NCBI RefSeq assembly: GCF_004216555.1
Contig: NZ_SGWQ01000001.1
Location: 1 to 64,000, forward strand
Length of the DNA stretch: 64,000 nt
Direction of reading: 5' to 3'
Origin: Herbihabitans rhizosphaerae
GTDB lineage: Bacteria > Actinomycetota > Actinomycetes > Mycobacteriales > Pseudonocardiaceae
This document shows positions 50,248 to 59,452 of this stretch, one piece after another (the first letter of the stretch is position 1; each line of letters starts with the position of its first letter). Made by a program: the position numbers and the translations under genes. The notes beneath the pieces were generated by a model. It was not told where the DNA came from. It saw only the letters and a list, made by a program, of their open reading frames with translations, and did no database searches.

Positions 50248-53200
50248 GCGCGATACAACGCTGGCGCCTGCACCGCGGCGGCGTGGTCAACATCTGGCAG
50301 TACCGCGAGCAGACGTTCGACTTCTCCGGCGGGCGCGCGATCTTCCAGGGCACCAACGGCTCCGGCAAGTCCCGCACCCTGGAGCTGCTGCTGCCGCTGT
50401 GCCTGGACGGCGACCTGCGGCACCTCGGCTCCAAGGGCGCCAACACCGTGTCGATCCGCCGGCTGATGCTGGACGACTACGAGGGCGGGCCGAACCGGAT
50501 CGGCTACGCGTGGATCGAGCTGCACCGGGCCGGTACCGACGGCGACGAGTACCTGACCTGCGGGATCGGCGTGAAGGCGTCGGCCACCTCGCAGCAGATC
50601 AGCGACTCGTGGCGGTTCGTCACGCCGTCCCGGATCGGCATCGACGTCCACCTGGCCACGCCGGACCGGGTGCCGCTCGGCCCGGCCGCGCTGCGCGACG
50701 AGGTCGGCGCGGACCGGATGTTCGACGAGCAGGCGTTCCGCGCGAAGGTCGCCGAGACCGTGTACGGCGTGCCCGGCGGCCGGTACGGCGACCTGCTGCA
50801 CCTGCAGCGGACCCTGCGCAACCCGGACATCGGGCTCAAGGTGCAGGACGGGCAGCTGGAGCAGATTCTCTCGGATGCGTTGCCGCCCTTGGATTTCGGC
50901 GTGATCGAGCAGCTCGCCACGTCGTTCGAGGACCTGGAGTCGATCAGGGAGAACATCTCCCGGCTGTCCTCGGCCGACACCGCGATGCGCGCGTTCCTGG
51001 ACGGCTACTCCGGCTACGCGCTCGGCGCGCTGCACTCGGTCGGCGCGCGGGCCGACGCCGCACGGTCCACTGTGGACAGTGCACACGCGGAGATCACCCG
51101 GCTGACCGGGAAGCTGACCAGTGACACCGGGAAGCTGGACAAGGCCGACGCGCACGTGCGCCAACTGGAGGAGCGCGACGACGAGCTGGAAGCGACGATC
51201 GACTCGCTCAAGTCGCTGCCGGCCTACCAGGGGCTCAACGACCTGCGCGAGCGGGAGCGGCTGGTCGAGGCCGCACGCGACGCGGCGACCAGCGCGCTGG
51301 ACACGGCGAGCACCCAGCGCAACCACACCGATCGCGCGGTGGAGACCGTGCTGACCGTGCTGCGCCGGCTCGGCGGCGACCTGGCCGACGCGGGCGAACT
51401 GGCCGAGTCCACATCGGACGGTCTGGCCACCGCGGGCCTGGACGGGTCGCTGTGCCCGGAGATTCCCGTTGCGCCGCAAGCGGTTCCGCGTTCGTCGGCG
51501 GATCGGGTGCGGGCCAAGCCGGACCCGGAGGCCGAGCCGCTCGAGGTGCAGCGGCGGATGCCGCCGGAGCTGGCGCCGGACGACCTCGCCGAGGCGATCG
51601 CCGAGGCCGGTACCCGAGCCGGTGAGGCGGCACGGGTCGCCGGGGAACGGGCGACGCTGGCGTTGTCGCTGCACGAGCGGTCGCGCAAGTTGGAGGCCGA
51701 CACGCAGCGGCTGGACGGCCTGCGCGGCAAGGCGCGCGACGCGCAGCTCGCCGCGACGGAGGGTGCCGGCCGGCGCAACGAGGCACGTCAGCGGCTGGAG
51801 GTCGCCGCGGACGTGTGGCACGAGCGGGCGGTCCGGTGGGTGGCCGGCGGGCCGTTCACGGACGGCGCGCGGCCGCCGCAGCCACCGACCGTGGCCGACG
51901 TACTCGCCTCCCCCGACGCCACCCGCACCGCGCGGGACGAGGCGCGGCGCTGGGCCACCCCACACCTGACCTCGCTGCGCCAGTCGTCGCTGGGCGCGCG
52001 ACAGTCGCTGGACGAGCTGCTCGGGCGGATCAAGGAGACCGAGGCGTCGCTGATCGAGCTGCGCGGCGGCGGCACCCACGCGGTGCCGACTCGACCCGCT
52101 TTCGCCAGCGCACCACGGGATTCCGCGTCCGGCGCGCCGTTCTACCGGCTGGTCGACTTCACCGGCAAAGTCACCGCCGAGCAGCGCGCCGGGCTGGAGG
52201 CGGCCTGCGAGTCCAGCGGCCTGTTGAACGCGTGGGTGAACGCGGACGGCTCGGTGCCCGACCCGGTACTGGCCGACATCCTGGCCGGCGTGCCGGACGG
52301 GTCGGCGTCCGGACGGCCGCTGTCCGAGGTGTTGAAGCCGGCCGTCGAGCCGGGCTCGCCGGTGCCGGTCGAGGTCGTGGATCGCTTGCTGCGCAACGTG
52401 TTTCTCGATGATGGACCGGGGCTCGTGCTGCGTGCCGACGGGTCGTGGCGGGCCGGGGTGCTGCACGGCGCGATGACCAAGGCGGACGCGGAGTACCTGG
52501 GTGCCGGCGCGCGGGAGGCGGCGCGAAAGCGGGCCGTCGACGAGCTGGCCTCAGCGCTGGAGGGCCTGCGCACCGAGCAGGAGCGGGCGGAGCGGGCGCT
52601 GGCCACGCACACCGCGACCGTGCAGGAGTGGGAGGCGCACCTGGAGGCGTTCCCCGACGACCGCGAGCTGATCGGCGCGCGGGTGGCGGCCGACAACGCG
52701 GTCACGCTCGCCGAGGAGTCGCTCGGCCGGGCGGAGCGACTGCGGGCCGAGCACGAGGCCGCGCAGGGTCGGCTCGCCGCGATGCGCACCGAGCTGACGC
52801 AGGACTCGGCGGCGGCCGGCCTGACCGAGGACAGCGACACCCTGCAGCGTGCCAACCGGGCGGCGGCCACCGCCCGCGCGTCGGCCGAGCGGTTGCGCGA
52901 CGCGCTGGGCAAGCGGTGCGCCGGCACGGTGTCGGATTTGGTGGACGCGCTGCACGATCACAACGCGGCGGTGGACGACCGGGAGGCCGCCGAGCGGGTC
53001 GCGGACGACAAATGTCTTGCCTACCAACGGGAATCGGCCGGACTGGCGGAGCTGAGCACGTCGATCGGCGGCCAGGCCGAGGAGCTGGCGGAGCGGCTGA
53101 AATCGATGGAGCGGGAGCGCCGGGCCGCGCGCGAGGAGCTGCCGGCGGCACGGCGGGCGGCCACCGAGCTGTCCAACCAGGTGGTCAAGTCGCAGACGCT

Positions 53201-54335
53201 GCTCGACACGCGCTCCGGCGAGATGGGCGACAAACAGGCGTCGGCCGAGGCGGCGACGCGCGCGTTCGGTGCGGCGCTGGCGGCGCCGGGCGTGTGGGAG
53301 GCGGCCGTCCCCGACGAGCGGCCGGCCGAGCCTGACGAGGCCTTCGAACTGCTGAAAACCGGTGTGGCGGAAGGAAAGAAGCTGCCCAAGGAGGAGGCGG
53401 TGCTGACCAAGCTGGCGGCGTTGCAGTCCTCGCTGGCCGGCACGCACAACGTGCTGCCGGAGCGGCACGCCGGCCTGTTGACCGTGACCGTGTCCGCCGA
53501 GGACGGGCCCGCGCCGGTGGCGGTCGCCGGGCGGCGGGTGGCCGAGGCGCTGGACGAGCGGCGCGGCTTCCTTTCCGAGCAGTACCAAGGGATCTTCGCG
53601 TTGCACCTGGTCCGAGAGCTGGCGGATCGGCTGGCCGGGCAGATCGCGGTCGCCGAGGACCTGTGCCGGCGGATGAACGACGTGCTGGACTCGGCGCGGT
53701 CCAGCCAGGGCGTGCACGTGCAGTTGGAGTGGCGGCCGGGCGCGTGGCTCGACGACTCGACGGTCGAGGCGTTGAAGCTGATCCGCATGCCGTTCTCGGA
53801 GCGCAACGAGAAGCAGGACGCGCGGCTGCAGCAGGTGTTCACCGAGCTGATCGAGGCCGAGCGGGATTCGGCGAACTCGGGCTACACGGAGATCCTGGCG
53901 CGGGCGCTCGACTATCGGTCGTGGTTCGCGTTCACCGTGCGGGTGCGGGATCACGGGCCGGACGGGAAACCCCGGTCACGCCGGCTGCGGCAGCTCTCCT
54001 CGGGTGAGACCCGGCTGATCTCGTACGTGACATTGTTCGCCGCCGCCGCTGCGTTTTATGGCGCGATCTCGGCGGACGGTGAGTCGTCGCCGCTGCGGCT
54101 GGTCCTGCTGGACGAGGCGTTCGAGCGGCTCGACGATCCGACCATCGCCCGGATGCTGTCGCTGCTGGTGGACCTGGACATGGACTGGGTCATCACCTGG
54201 CCGAGCGGGTGGGGTGTCTCGGAGCACATTCCCCGGATGCACATCTACGACGTCCTGCGGCCGAAATCAGGTCGGGGCGTGGCCTGCACCCACACGACCT
54301 GGGACGGCGCCGCCCTGGACCGCGACGACCCCTAA
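50244..54335 (+). CDS. jetC: Wadjet type II SMC ATPase JetC (TIGR02680, MukB-like)
   Basis: A 1363-residue SMC-like ATPase. Walker A is FQGTNGSGKSRT (about 35-45), long coiled coils with a hinge follow, then the ABC signature QLSSGETRLISY (about 1248) and Walker B RLVLLDEAFERLDD (about 1283-1296). WVITWPSGWG and MHIYDVLRP near the end are typical of TIGR02680. JetC extrudes DNA loops on small circular DNA so that JetD can cut it. GTG 50244 overlaps the jetB stop. No jetD follows: the next 396 bp contain only a hairpin and repeats. Confidence 0.9.
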   Translation: MSAIQRWRLHRGGVVNIWQYREQTFDFSGGRAIFQGTNGSGKSRTLELLLPLCLDGDLRHLGSKGANTVSIRRLMLDDYEGGPNRIGYAWIELHRAGTDGDEYLTCGIGVKASATSQQISDSWRFVTPSRIGIDVHLATPDRVPLGPAALRDEVGADRMFDEQAFRAKVAETVYGVPGGRYGDLLHLQRTLRNPDIGLKVQDGQLEQILSDALPPLDFGVIEQLATSFEDLESIRENISRLSSADTAMRAFLDGYSGYALGALHSVGARADAARSTVDSAHAEITRLTGKLTSDTGKLDKADAHVRQLEERDDELEATIDSLKSLPAYQGLNDLRERERLVEAARDAATSALDTASTQRNHTDRAVETVLTVLRRLGGDLADAGELAESTSDGLATAGLDGSLCPEIPVAPQAVPRSSADRVRAKPDPEAEPLEVQRRMPPELAPDDLAEAIAEAGTRAGEAARVAGERATLALSLHERSRKLEADTQRLDGLRGKARDAQLAATEGAGRRNEARQRLEVAADVWHERAVRWVAGGPFTDGARPPQPPTVADVLASPDATRTARDEARRWATPHLTSLRQSSLGARQSLDELLGRIKETEASLIELRGGGTHAVPTRPAFASAPRDSASGAPFYRLVDFTGKVTAEQRAGLEAACESSGLLNAWVNADGSVPDPVLADILAGVPDGSASGRPLSEVLKPAVEPGSPVPVEVVDRLLRNVFLDDGPGLVLRADGSWRAGVLHGAMTKADAEYLGAGAREAARKRAVDELASALEGLRTEQERAERALATHTATVQEWEAHLEAFPDDRELIGARVAADNAVTLAEESLGRAERLRAEHEAAQGRLAAMRTELTQDSAAAGLTEDSDTLQRANRAAATARASAERLRDALGKRCAGTVSDLVDALHDHNAAVDDREAAERVADDKCLAYQRESAGLAELSTSIGGQAEELAERLKSMERERRAAREELPAARRAATELSNQVVKSQTLLDTRSGEMGDKQASAEAATRAFGAALAAPGVWEAAVPDERPAEPDEAFELLKTGVAEGKKLPKEEAVLTKLAALQSSLAGTHNVLPERHAGLLTVTVSAEDGPAPVAVAGRRVAEALDERRGFLSEQYQGIFALHLVRELADRLAGQIAVAEDLCRRMNDVLDSARSSQGVHVQLEWRPGAWLDDSTVEALKLIRMPFSERNEKQDARLQQVFTELIEAERDSANSGYTEILARALDYRSWFAFTVRVRDHGPDGKPRSRRLRQLSSGETRLISYVTLFAAAAAFYGAISADGESSPLRLVLLDEAFERLDDPTIARMLSLLVDLDMDWVITWPSGWGVSEHIPRMHIYDVLRPKSGRGVACTHTTWDGAALDRDDP
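51065..51077. repeat. GTCCACNGTGGAC palindrome
   Basis: Perfect copy in jetC, coding Ser-Thr-Val-Asp (ARSTVDSAH). Confidence 0.8.
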
Positions 54336-54390
54336 CCTCGCGAAGCTCGAAAACCGCTTGACAAACGCCAAAAGGTGATTCAGCGGGCTA

Positions 54391-54414
54391 AATCCCGCCC
54401 GGTGCGCCGGGATT
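54391..54414 (+). terminator. hairpin after jetC
   Basis: AATCCCG (54391-54397) and CGGGATT (54408-54414) form a 7-bp stem whose 10-base loop is itself GC-rich. It lies 56 bp after the jetC stop and directly behind AGCGGGCTAAA (54382-54392), which is also in the palindrome at 4473-4496. It is the likely end of the jetABC transcript. Confidence 0.55.
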
Positions 54415-54435
54415 CGGCGGGCTCGATCCCGTCAA

Positions 54436-54463
54436 GTTCCCCTAAGGTGCGGCTGCTTGGCAC
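54436..54463. repeat. 28-bp direct repeat, copy 1
   Basis: Identical to the block at 54602-54629 (starts GTTCCCCTAAGGTGCGG), 166 bp apart. Each copy is followed at once by units of the 22-bp repeat family, so repeat block plus array look like one unit that was duplicated. Confidence 0.8.
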
Positions 54464-54727
54464 CGCGAGTCCCGCGCTGTGCATCGGCGAGTCCCGCGCT
54501 GTGCACCCGCGAGGCTCGACCGCCTCCCCGGCATTTCCCAGTAATGGGTACCTTCCAGCGCACGGTGCCGTGCCGTCGTCACCGGGGCTGAGTTGCGTCC
54601 CGTTCCCCTAAGGTGCGGCTGCTTGGCACTCGCGAGTCCCGCGCCCCGCACCCGCGAGTCCCGCGCTGTGCACCCGCGAGTTCCGCGTTCTGCACCGGTG
54701 AGTTCCGCGCTGTGCACCCCGCGTCGG
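54463..54727. repeat. second array of the 22-bp repeat family, reverse orientation
   Basis: Two units (54463 to about 54515), an unrelated stretch of about 85 bp, the second 28-bp direct repeat, and about four more units (54629 to about 54720) of CGCGAGTCCCGCGCTGTGCACC type, the complement of the units at 46285-46434. The whole fills the space between the jetC hairpin and the end of the kinase gene. No gene is visible in 54336-54731. Confidence 0.75.
54602..54629. repeat. 28-bp direct repeat, copy 2
   Basis: Exact second copy of 54436-54463, also followed by 22-bp units. Confidence 0.8.
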
Positions 54728-54731
54728 GCGG

Positions 54732-56558
54732 TCAGCGCAGGCGGTCGGCGACGCGTTTCGCGAGATCCTTCGCGATGCCGCACAGTTTCTCCCGGTTCAT
54801 CGCGCCTTTGACGTCCGGCTTGACCGAGACGCCGATCTCTTCCTGCCAGTCGTCGTTGACGACGGTGTTCTGTTCGTACTTGCGGCCAATGATCTGAATC
54901 TCGCATTCGTCCCGCTCACCGGCACCCGGACCCGCCGTATGCGACTCCACTTCGGCCTCGCGGGCACCGAGCCGGATTTTCTCGATCTGCTCGTCGGCGT
55001 CCGGCTGCCAGTCACGGAAAGCGCGAATCTCGACGTTGGCCTGAGGCCCGTCCCATTCGCAGGACCAGTCGCCGAATGTCGATTCACCGTCGTCGTGCCG
55101 CCCCACTACCGGCGCCAGCTCGTCGGATCGCAGCAGGTCGCAGGTGGTGATGTTAGCGAACGAGTCACCGGGAAAGGCGACCGCGCGACGGGGAATCTGC
55201 CCTTTCTGGCGCGCGTCGACCAGCTTCAGGTACGCGGGGCTCGACGCGGCGTCGGCGATCCCACACAACGGCGCCGAACGATTGTTGGGAAACAGGTAGG
55301 ACACGATGACAACCTCTTTGCCGTCCGGCAACGGGATCGTCCTCTTACACATGTCGTCTCGCTGCTCGTCGTACTGAACCGGCCCGAGTTCACCGGGGAC
55401 GTGTTTCGCGACCGGATATTTCGGTGCACGGGCGAGTTCGATTTTGACCCCGACGAGATCGCTGTTGTCCTGTGTTTCCTTGATGATGAGCCGGCACGTG
55501 TTGAACTCCCCGTCGACCGGCTCCTCGTACACCTGGATTCCGAACCGCACCAACGCCGAACGCTCGAACAGCGAGCACGGGTCGGCGGTTCGCTCGTTGC
55601 CGAGCAGATCGGCTGTCGCCGGTGGCCCGGCCGCGGTCGAGTCCGAGTTCCGGGAGACCAGCACGGCCACCAGGGCGATCACGGCGATCAGCGCCACCCC
55701 GACGATTCCGGCCAGCACACGCGACCGCCGCGATCGCCGTCGCGGGGTCGGCAGCGGCACCAGGGAACTGGATTCGCCGGTGATCTCCTCGAGCAGGGTC
55801 TTGGCGCCCCGCGCCGTCGGGCGTACGGCCGGGTCCTTCCCCAACAGTTCCGCCAGGACCGGCTCGAGCACGCCGGCGCGGCTCGTCGCGTCCACCGTGC
55901 CCTCGGCGGCTCGGCGCAGTTGCGCGTAGGGACCGTCCGCGCCGGTACCCCAGGGTGAGTGGCCCTCCACGGCGGCGTACAGCGTCGCGCCGAGGGAGAA
56001 CACGTCCGCCGACGCCTCCGGGGCGTACCCGTCGGCGACCTCGGGTGCCACGAATCCGGGCGTGCCGCCGGGATGTCCGCTGCTGGTGATCGTCACCTCG
56101 GCCCAGCGGGCGATCCCGAGGTCGGTGAGCTTCGCCGTGCCATCCTCGGTCACCAGGATGTTGTCCGGCTTGATGTCCTGATGCACGATGCCCCGCTCGT
56201 GCATCGCCGCCAGCGCCCCCGCGATCTGCGCACCGACGGAGGCGGCCGCGTCAGGCGACAGCGGCCCGCCGGTCTCCACGACGGTGGCGAGGCTCCGGGA
56301 CGGCAGGAACTCCAGGACCAGCCAGCGGTCCTCACCATCGCTCACCACGTCGAATGTGGTGATCACGTTCGGGTGGTGCAGGCCGGCGCCGATCCGCGCC
56401 TCACGCCTGATCTGGCCGTTGTCGCCGGCGTGTGACCGCTTGAGCGCGACCACCCGCCCGAGTTCCTGGTCGGTGGCACGCCACACCGAGCCCATCCCGC
56501 CCGCACCGATCCGGTCGTGCAGTCGGTACCGGCCCGCGACGATCCTGTCTTCCGGCAC
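54732..56558 (-). CDS. receptor-type Ser/Thr protein kinase
   Basis: A 608-residue protein. The kinase domain (about 8-265) has the glycine loop IGAGGMGSVW, the ATP Lys in VALKRS, the catalytic loop VHQDIKPDN and the metal segment DLGIAR. The loop has Gln instead of Arg (non-RD), so activation may not need activation-loop phosphorylation. One membrane helix (about 284-303) follows. The outer part has two related lobes (about 325-440 and 455-560), each with paired cysteines (DPCSLFERSALVRFG and TTCDLLRSDELAPVVG), resembling DUF3558. GTG 56558 is the start. Confidence 0.88.
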   Translation of the reverse strand: MPEDRIVAGRYRLHDRIGAGGMGSVWRATDQELGRVVALKRSHAGDNGQIRREARIGAGLHHPNVITTFDVVSDGEDRWLVLEFLPSRSLATVVETGGPLSPDAAASVGAQIAGALAAMHERGIVHQDIKPDNILVTEDGTAKLTDLGIARWAEVTITSSGHPGGTPGFVAPEVADGYAPEASADVFSLGATLYAAVEGHSPWGTGADGPYAQLRRAAEGTVDATSRAGVLEPVLAELLGKDPAVRPTARGAKTLLEEITGESSSLVPLPTPRRRSRRSRVLAGIVGVALIAVIALVAVLVSRNSDSTAAGPPATADLLGNERTADPCSLFERSALVRFGIQVYEEPVDGEFNTCRLIIKETQDNSDLVGVKIELARAPKYPVAKHVPGELGPVQYDEQRDDMCKRTIPLPDGKEVVIVSYLFPNNRSAPLCGIADAASSPAYLKLVDARQKGQIPRRAVAFPGDSFANITTCDLLRSDELAPVVGRHDDGESTFGDWSCEWDGPQANVEIRAFRDWQPDADEQIEKIRLGAREAEVESHTAGPGAGERDECEIQIIGRKYEQNTVVNDDWQEEIGVSVKPDVKGAMNREKLCGIAKDLAKRVADRLR

Positions 56559-56615
56559 GGGGAGGGATGTTATCGAGAGCGCACGCCCGATGACGCAACG
56601 ATCAGGACTCGACGG

Positions 56616-57824
56616 TCACCGTTCGTAGGCCCCGATGTCGTGACCGCCGCCCGCGGGACGGGGCTTGTTGTCCAGATCGAAGGCCGGTGCGGCCGATCCG
56701 CTGCCCGTGTCGATCGCGCTCGATCCGTCCTTCAACCGGAAGTCGCCGGCCGCCGGATCCACGAAACCCGGATCGCCCACGGTGTTGTGGTCGCTGACGA
56801 AATCACCGTGGGCGACCGAGTCCCCCTCGCCATAGATGTTGTTGCGCAGGATGTTCTCCCCGGAGTAGGTCTCGTCGCCGAACGCGATCGAGCCGCTGCG
56901 GTTGCCGTGGAAGGTGTTGTTCACGATCTGGATGTTGGACATCGTCCCGCTGGACTGGACCCAGAAGGCAAGGCCCGCCTGGGCGTTTCCGTGCGACACG
57001 TTGTTGTACACCTTGAGATTGTCGACCTTCTTGATTTCCGAATAGTCCTCGACGCCCACCAGAATGCCCGGCTTCGTCTCGTGCAACGCGGCGCTGACCA
57101 CGTTGTTGTAGACGTCCACGAAGGACGAGGACGCCACGTAGATGTTCGGCCCACGGTTGTTCCACAGCTTGTTGTCGTGAATCCTCGCCCTGGCCTCGGC
57201 GTTGTCCTTGACGTCGATTCCCTCTTCGCCGTTGTCGTGCACGGCGCAGCGCCTGACCTCGACGTCGCTCGAGCCGGAGCCGATGCTCAGCGCCTCGTGA
57301 TCGGCGCCGGTACCCTCCGCGTTGGTGCCCTGGATCTCGCAGCCGTCCACCAGCACCCTGGACGTGCCGAGTAGCACCAGCCCACCGTCCTGCGAGCCGT
57401 TGACTCCGACGTTCTCGAATACCAGGTCATGTCCGCCGGAACCGTAGACGCCGAATCCGCGCGAGCCCGTGGAGGTGATGTTCGAGAATCGCAGCCAGGA
57501 ATTGTTGCCCAGCGCGATCAGCCCGTTGTCGCCACCGCCGTCGCCCGTGACGACGACCGTTCCACCCTCACCTTTGAAGGTAATGGGCTTTCCCGACGAT
57601 CCGCTTTTCGTGATCGACAGCCCGCCGTCATAGGTGCCCGGTTCGATCGAGACGGTGTCACCGGGTTCCGCGGCATCGGCGGCGGCCTGAATCGTCTGGT
57701 ATTCCCCGTTCGGCCCGACCGTCAATGTCCTGCCGGGCACCGGCTCGGCCGACCCGACCGTCGCCGCGATCACCGCCAGGACCACCGCCACACAGGACGC
57801 GATACCGATTGTCCGCCCGCTCAT
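56616..57824 (-). CDS. secreted right-handed beta-helix protein
   Basis: A 402-residue exported protein: signal peptide (about 1-27, ending GSA), the opening LTVGPNGEYQTIQAAADAA typical of pectate-lyase-like beta helices, then repeating coils such as VFENVGVNG, VDGCEIQGTN, VRRCAVHDNGEEGIDV, VYNNVVS and VNNTFHGN, and the closing GGHDIGAYER. Such proteins bind or cut polysaccharides; no catalytic site is evident. ATG 57824 has GGAGGGG upstream. It is 57 bp ahead of the kinase gene on the same strand, so joint expression is possible. Confidence 0.82.
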   Translation of the reverse strand: MSGRTIGIASCVAVVLAVIAATVGSAEPVPGRTLTVGPNGEYQTIQAAADAAEPGDTVSIEPGTYDGGLSITKSGSSGKPITFKGEGGTVVVTGDGGGDNGLIALGNNSWLRFSNITSTGSRGFGVYGSGGHDLVFENVGVNGSQDGGLVLLGTSRVLVDGCEIQGTNAEGTGADHEALSIGSGSSDVEVRRCAVHDNGEEGIDVKDNAEARARIHDNKLWNNRGPNIYVASSSFVDVYNNVVSAALHETKPGILVGVEDYSEIKKVDNLKVYNNVSHGNAQAGLAFWVQSSGTMSNIQIVNNTFHGNRSGSIAFGDETYSGENILRNNIYGEGDSVAHGDFVSDHNTVGDPGFVDPAAGDFRLKDGSSAIDTGSGSAAPAFDLDNKPRPAGGGHDIGAYER

Positions 57825-57940
57825 GAAATCGTCCCCTCCGTCACCGAGCAATACGGTTACCTGGGTAACCGCACTGTCCGGGGACCGGTCCCCAGCAGGT
57901 GGCGGCATGGTCGGAGGCGAACACGGCAGGAGGAGACGGC

Positions 57941-58723
57941 GTGACCAGGCTGGCAAGAGGACACAGCAGTCTTGCTCTCGGCGTGCCGCCGTCGGCCCCC
58001 CGCACCATGTACGCGCTGGCGCTCAGCGGCGGCATCGCGGCACCTCCCAGCGAGGCGCGCACCGTCCGGTTCGGGCGCAACAAGCCGCAGGTGGACGTGT
58101 GCATCGGCGAGGACGACCGCAAGGTGAGCCGGCAACAGGGCGTGCTCACCCATCGGAGTGGCCGGTGGTGGCTGCGCAACACCGGCCTGCTGCCGCTGCG
58201 GCTACCCGGTTCGCTGTGGCTGTCCAGTGATCACGACGAGGTGCCACTCGCCGAGGGCTACACGCCGGTGTTCGTGCACGGTTCGCGCGACCGGGAGCAT
58301 CTGCTCGAGCTGTACGTGGCCGGCTCGGACGAGAGTGGCCGCCCGGTCCCATGGCACGCCGCGATGACCGAGCCGCCCCGGACCCATCGGCTGTCGGGCG
58401 ACGAGCGGATGGCGCTGGTCGTGATGGGACAGCGCTACCTCTACCACGAGGCGTACCCGCAGCCGCTGTCTCGCCGGGCGGTCGCCGATCAGCTCAACGA
58501 GTTGACCCGGTCCGAGGTCTGGACGGCGCGCAAGGTCGAGCACCTGATCGCCGGCGTGCGCATGCGCCTGTCCGACAAGGGCGTGCACGGGCTGCTCAGG
58601 GAGGAGGTGGGCGAGCCGGTCGGCAACACGCTCAACGACAACCTGTTCAAGGAGCTGATCCGGTCGACCACCCTGGTGCCGCCGGACCTCGCGTTGCTCG
58701 ACTTCGACGGCCCGCCTGTTTGA
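57941..58723 (+). CDS. FHA-domain-like protein
   Basis: A 260-residue protein. Residues of about 35-100 look like a forkhead-associated domain: TVRFGRNKPQVDV, then DRKVSRQQGVLTH and RWWLRNTG, the phosphothreonine-binding Arg and Ser positions. The C-terminal part has a helical region (MALVVMGQRYLYHEAYPQPLS, quoted in part: MGQRYLYHEAYPQPLS) with SRRAVADQLNEL that may be a winged helix. FHA proteins read phosphorylated threonines, and the receptor kinase at 54732 is the natural partner. GTG 57941 has AGGAGGA upstream. Confidence 0.72.
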   Translation: MTRLARGHSSLALGVPPSAPRTMYALALSGGIAAPPSEARTVRFGRNKPQVDVCIGEDDRKVSRQQGVLTHRSGRWWLRNTGLLPLRLPGSLWLSSDHDEVPLAEGYTPVFVHGSRDREHLLELYVAGSDESGRPVPWHAAMTEPPRTHRLSGDERMALVVMGQRYLYHEAYPQPLSRRAVADQLNELTRSEVWTARKVEHLIAGVRMRLSDKGVHGLLREEVGEPVGNTLNDNLFKELIRSTTLVPPDLALLDFDGPPV

Positions 58724-58778
58724 TGAGAGTGGGAAGCACAACAAAGGCGTGCGGCATCGCCACACGACCCAACGTGCG

Positions 58779-58807
58779 TTGACTGTCTAAAGTGGACTAT
58801 CTACTGA
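58779..58807 (+). promoter_or_regulatory. promoter of the NUDIX gene
   Basis: TTGACT (58779-58784), a 17-bp spacer and TACTGA (58802-58807) are followed by a leader of about 90 bases before ATG 58906. The leader is less GC-rich than the surroundings and contains no recognised element. No gene is visible in 58724-58905. Confidence 0.5.
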
Positions 58808-58905
58808 GGACTCTTCTTCTGCTCGTCCTTCTCGAGACCTACTCTGAAAGCTTCGAAACCGTCTGGAATCTGTCCAAGCCTGCGACCTTCTAGGGCCGGT
58901 AGCCG

Positions 58906-59376
58906 ATGAGCCGTAAGGACTACTTCCACGATCCCAACGCGCCCACCGCCAACAGCATCGCCGTCGCCGTGAGTGCCTTCGTTCAGGACGACCAAGGCCG
59001 CATCCTCATGATCCGCCGTACCGACAACGACCTCTACAGCCCACCTGGCGGCCAACTCGAACTCGGCGAAACCCTCACCCAAGCCGCCGTACGCGAAGTC
59101 AAAGAAGAAACCGGCATCGATGTCCAAGTCACAGGGCTCATCGGCGTCTACAGCAACCCAAATCACGTTATCGCCTACGACGACGGCGAGGTCCGCCAAG
59201 AATTCTCCATCTGCTTTCGAGCTTCCCCCACTGGAGGTGAACTGCGCGAGAGCAACGAAAGTAAAGAAGTCTCGTGGGTCGCGCCGTCCAGCCTCGACCG
59301 TCTCAACATCCACCCATCGATCCAGCTCCGCCTCAGCCACAGCCTGGCGGCGCGTCAAGAGCCGTACTACTCGTAG
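58906..59376 (+). CDS. NUDIX hydrolase
   Basis: A 156-residue enzyme with a full Nudix box, GQLELGETLTQAAVREVKEE to TGIDV (residues about 49-73), preceded by YSPPGG. It cleaves a nucleoside diphosphate linked to some group X; the substrate is unknown. Codons ending in A (GAA, AAA, CAA) are much more frequent than in neighbours, suggesting horizontal acquisition. It has its own promoter and leader. Confidence 0.88.
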   Translation: MSRKDYFHDPNAPTANSIAVAVSAFVQDDQGRILMIRRTDNDLYSPPGGQLELGETLTQAAVREVKEETGIDVQVTGLIGVYSNPNHVIAYDDGEVRQEFSICFRASPTGGELRESNESKEVSWVAPSSLDRLNIHPSIQLRLSHSLAARQEPYYS

Positions 59377-59452
59377 CCACCCGAACCGCACGCCGGCCGG
59401 CGGCCCACGCTACGCCGGCCCAGGTGGGCGCACCGCCCTGTTTAATGGGCCT

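Noticed and set aside
54336-54731. Remnant of jetD
   Set aside because: None of the frames shows any recognisable nuclease segment; the sequence consists of a hairpin and repeats.
58808-58905. Riboswitch in the NUDIX leader
   Set aside because: No known conserved core or strong stem pattern was recognised in the 90-base leader.
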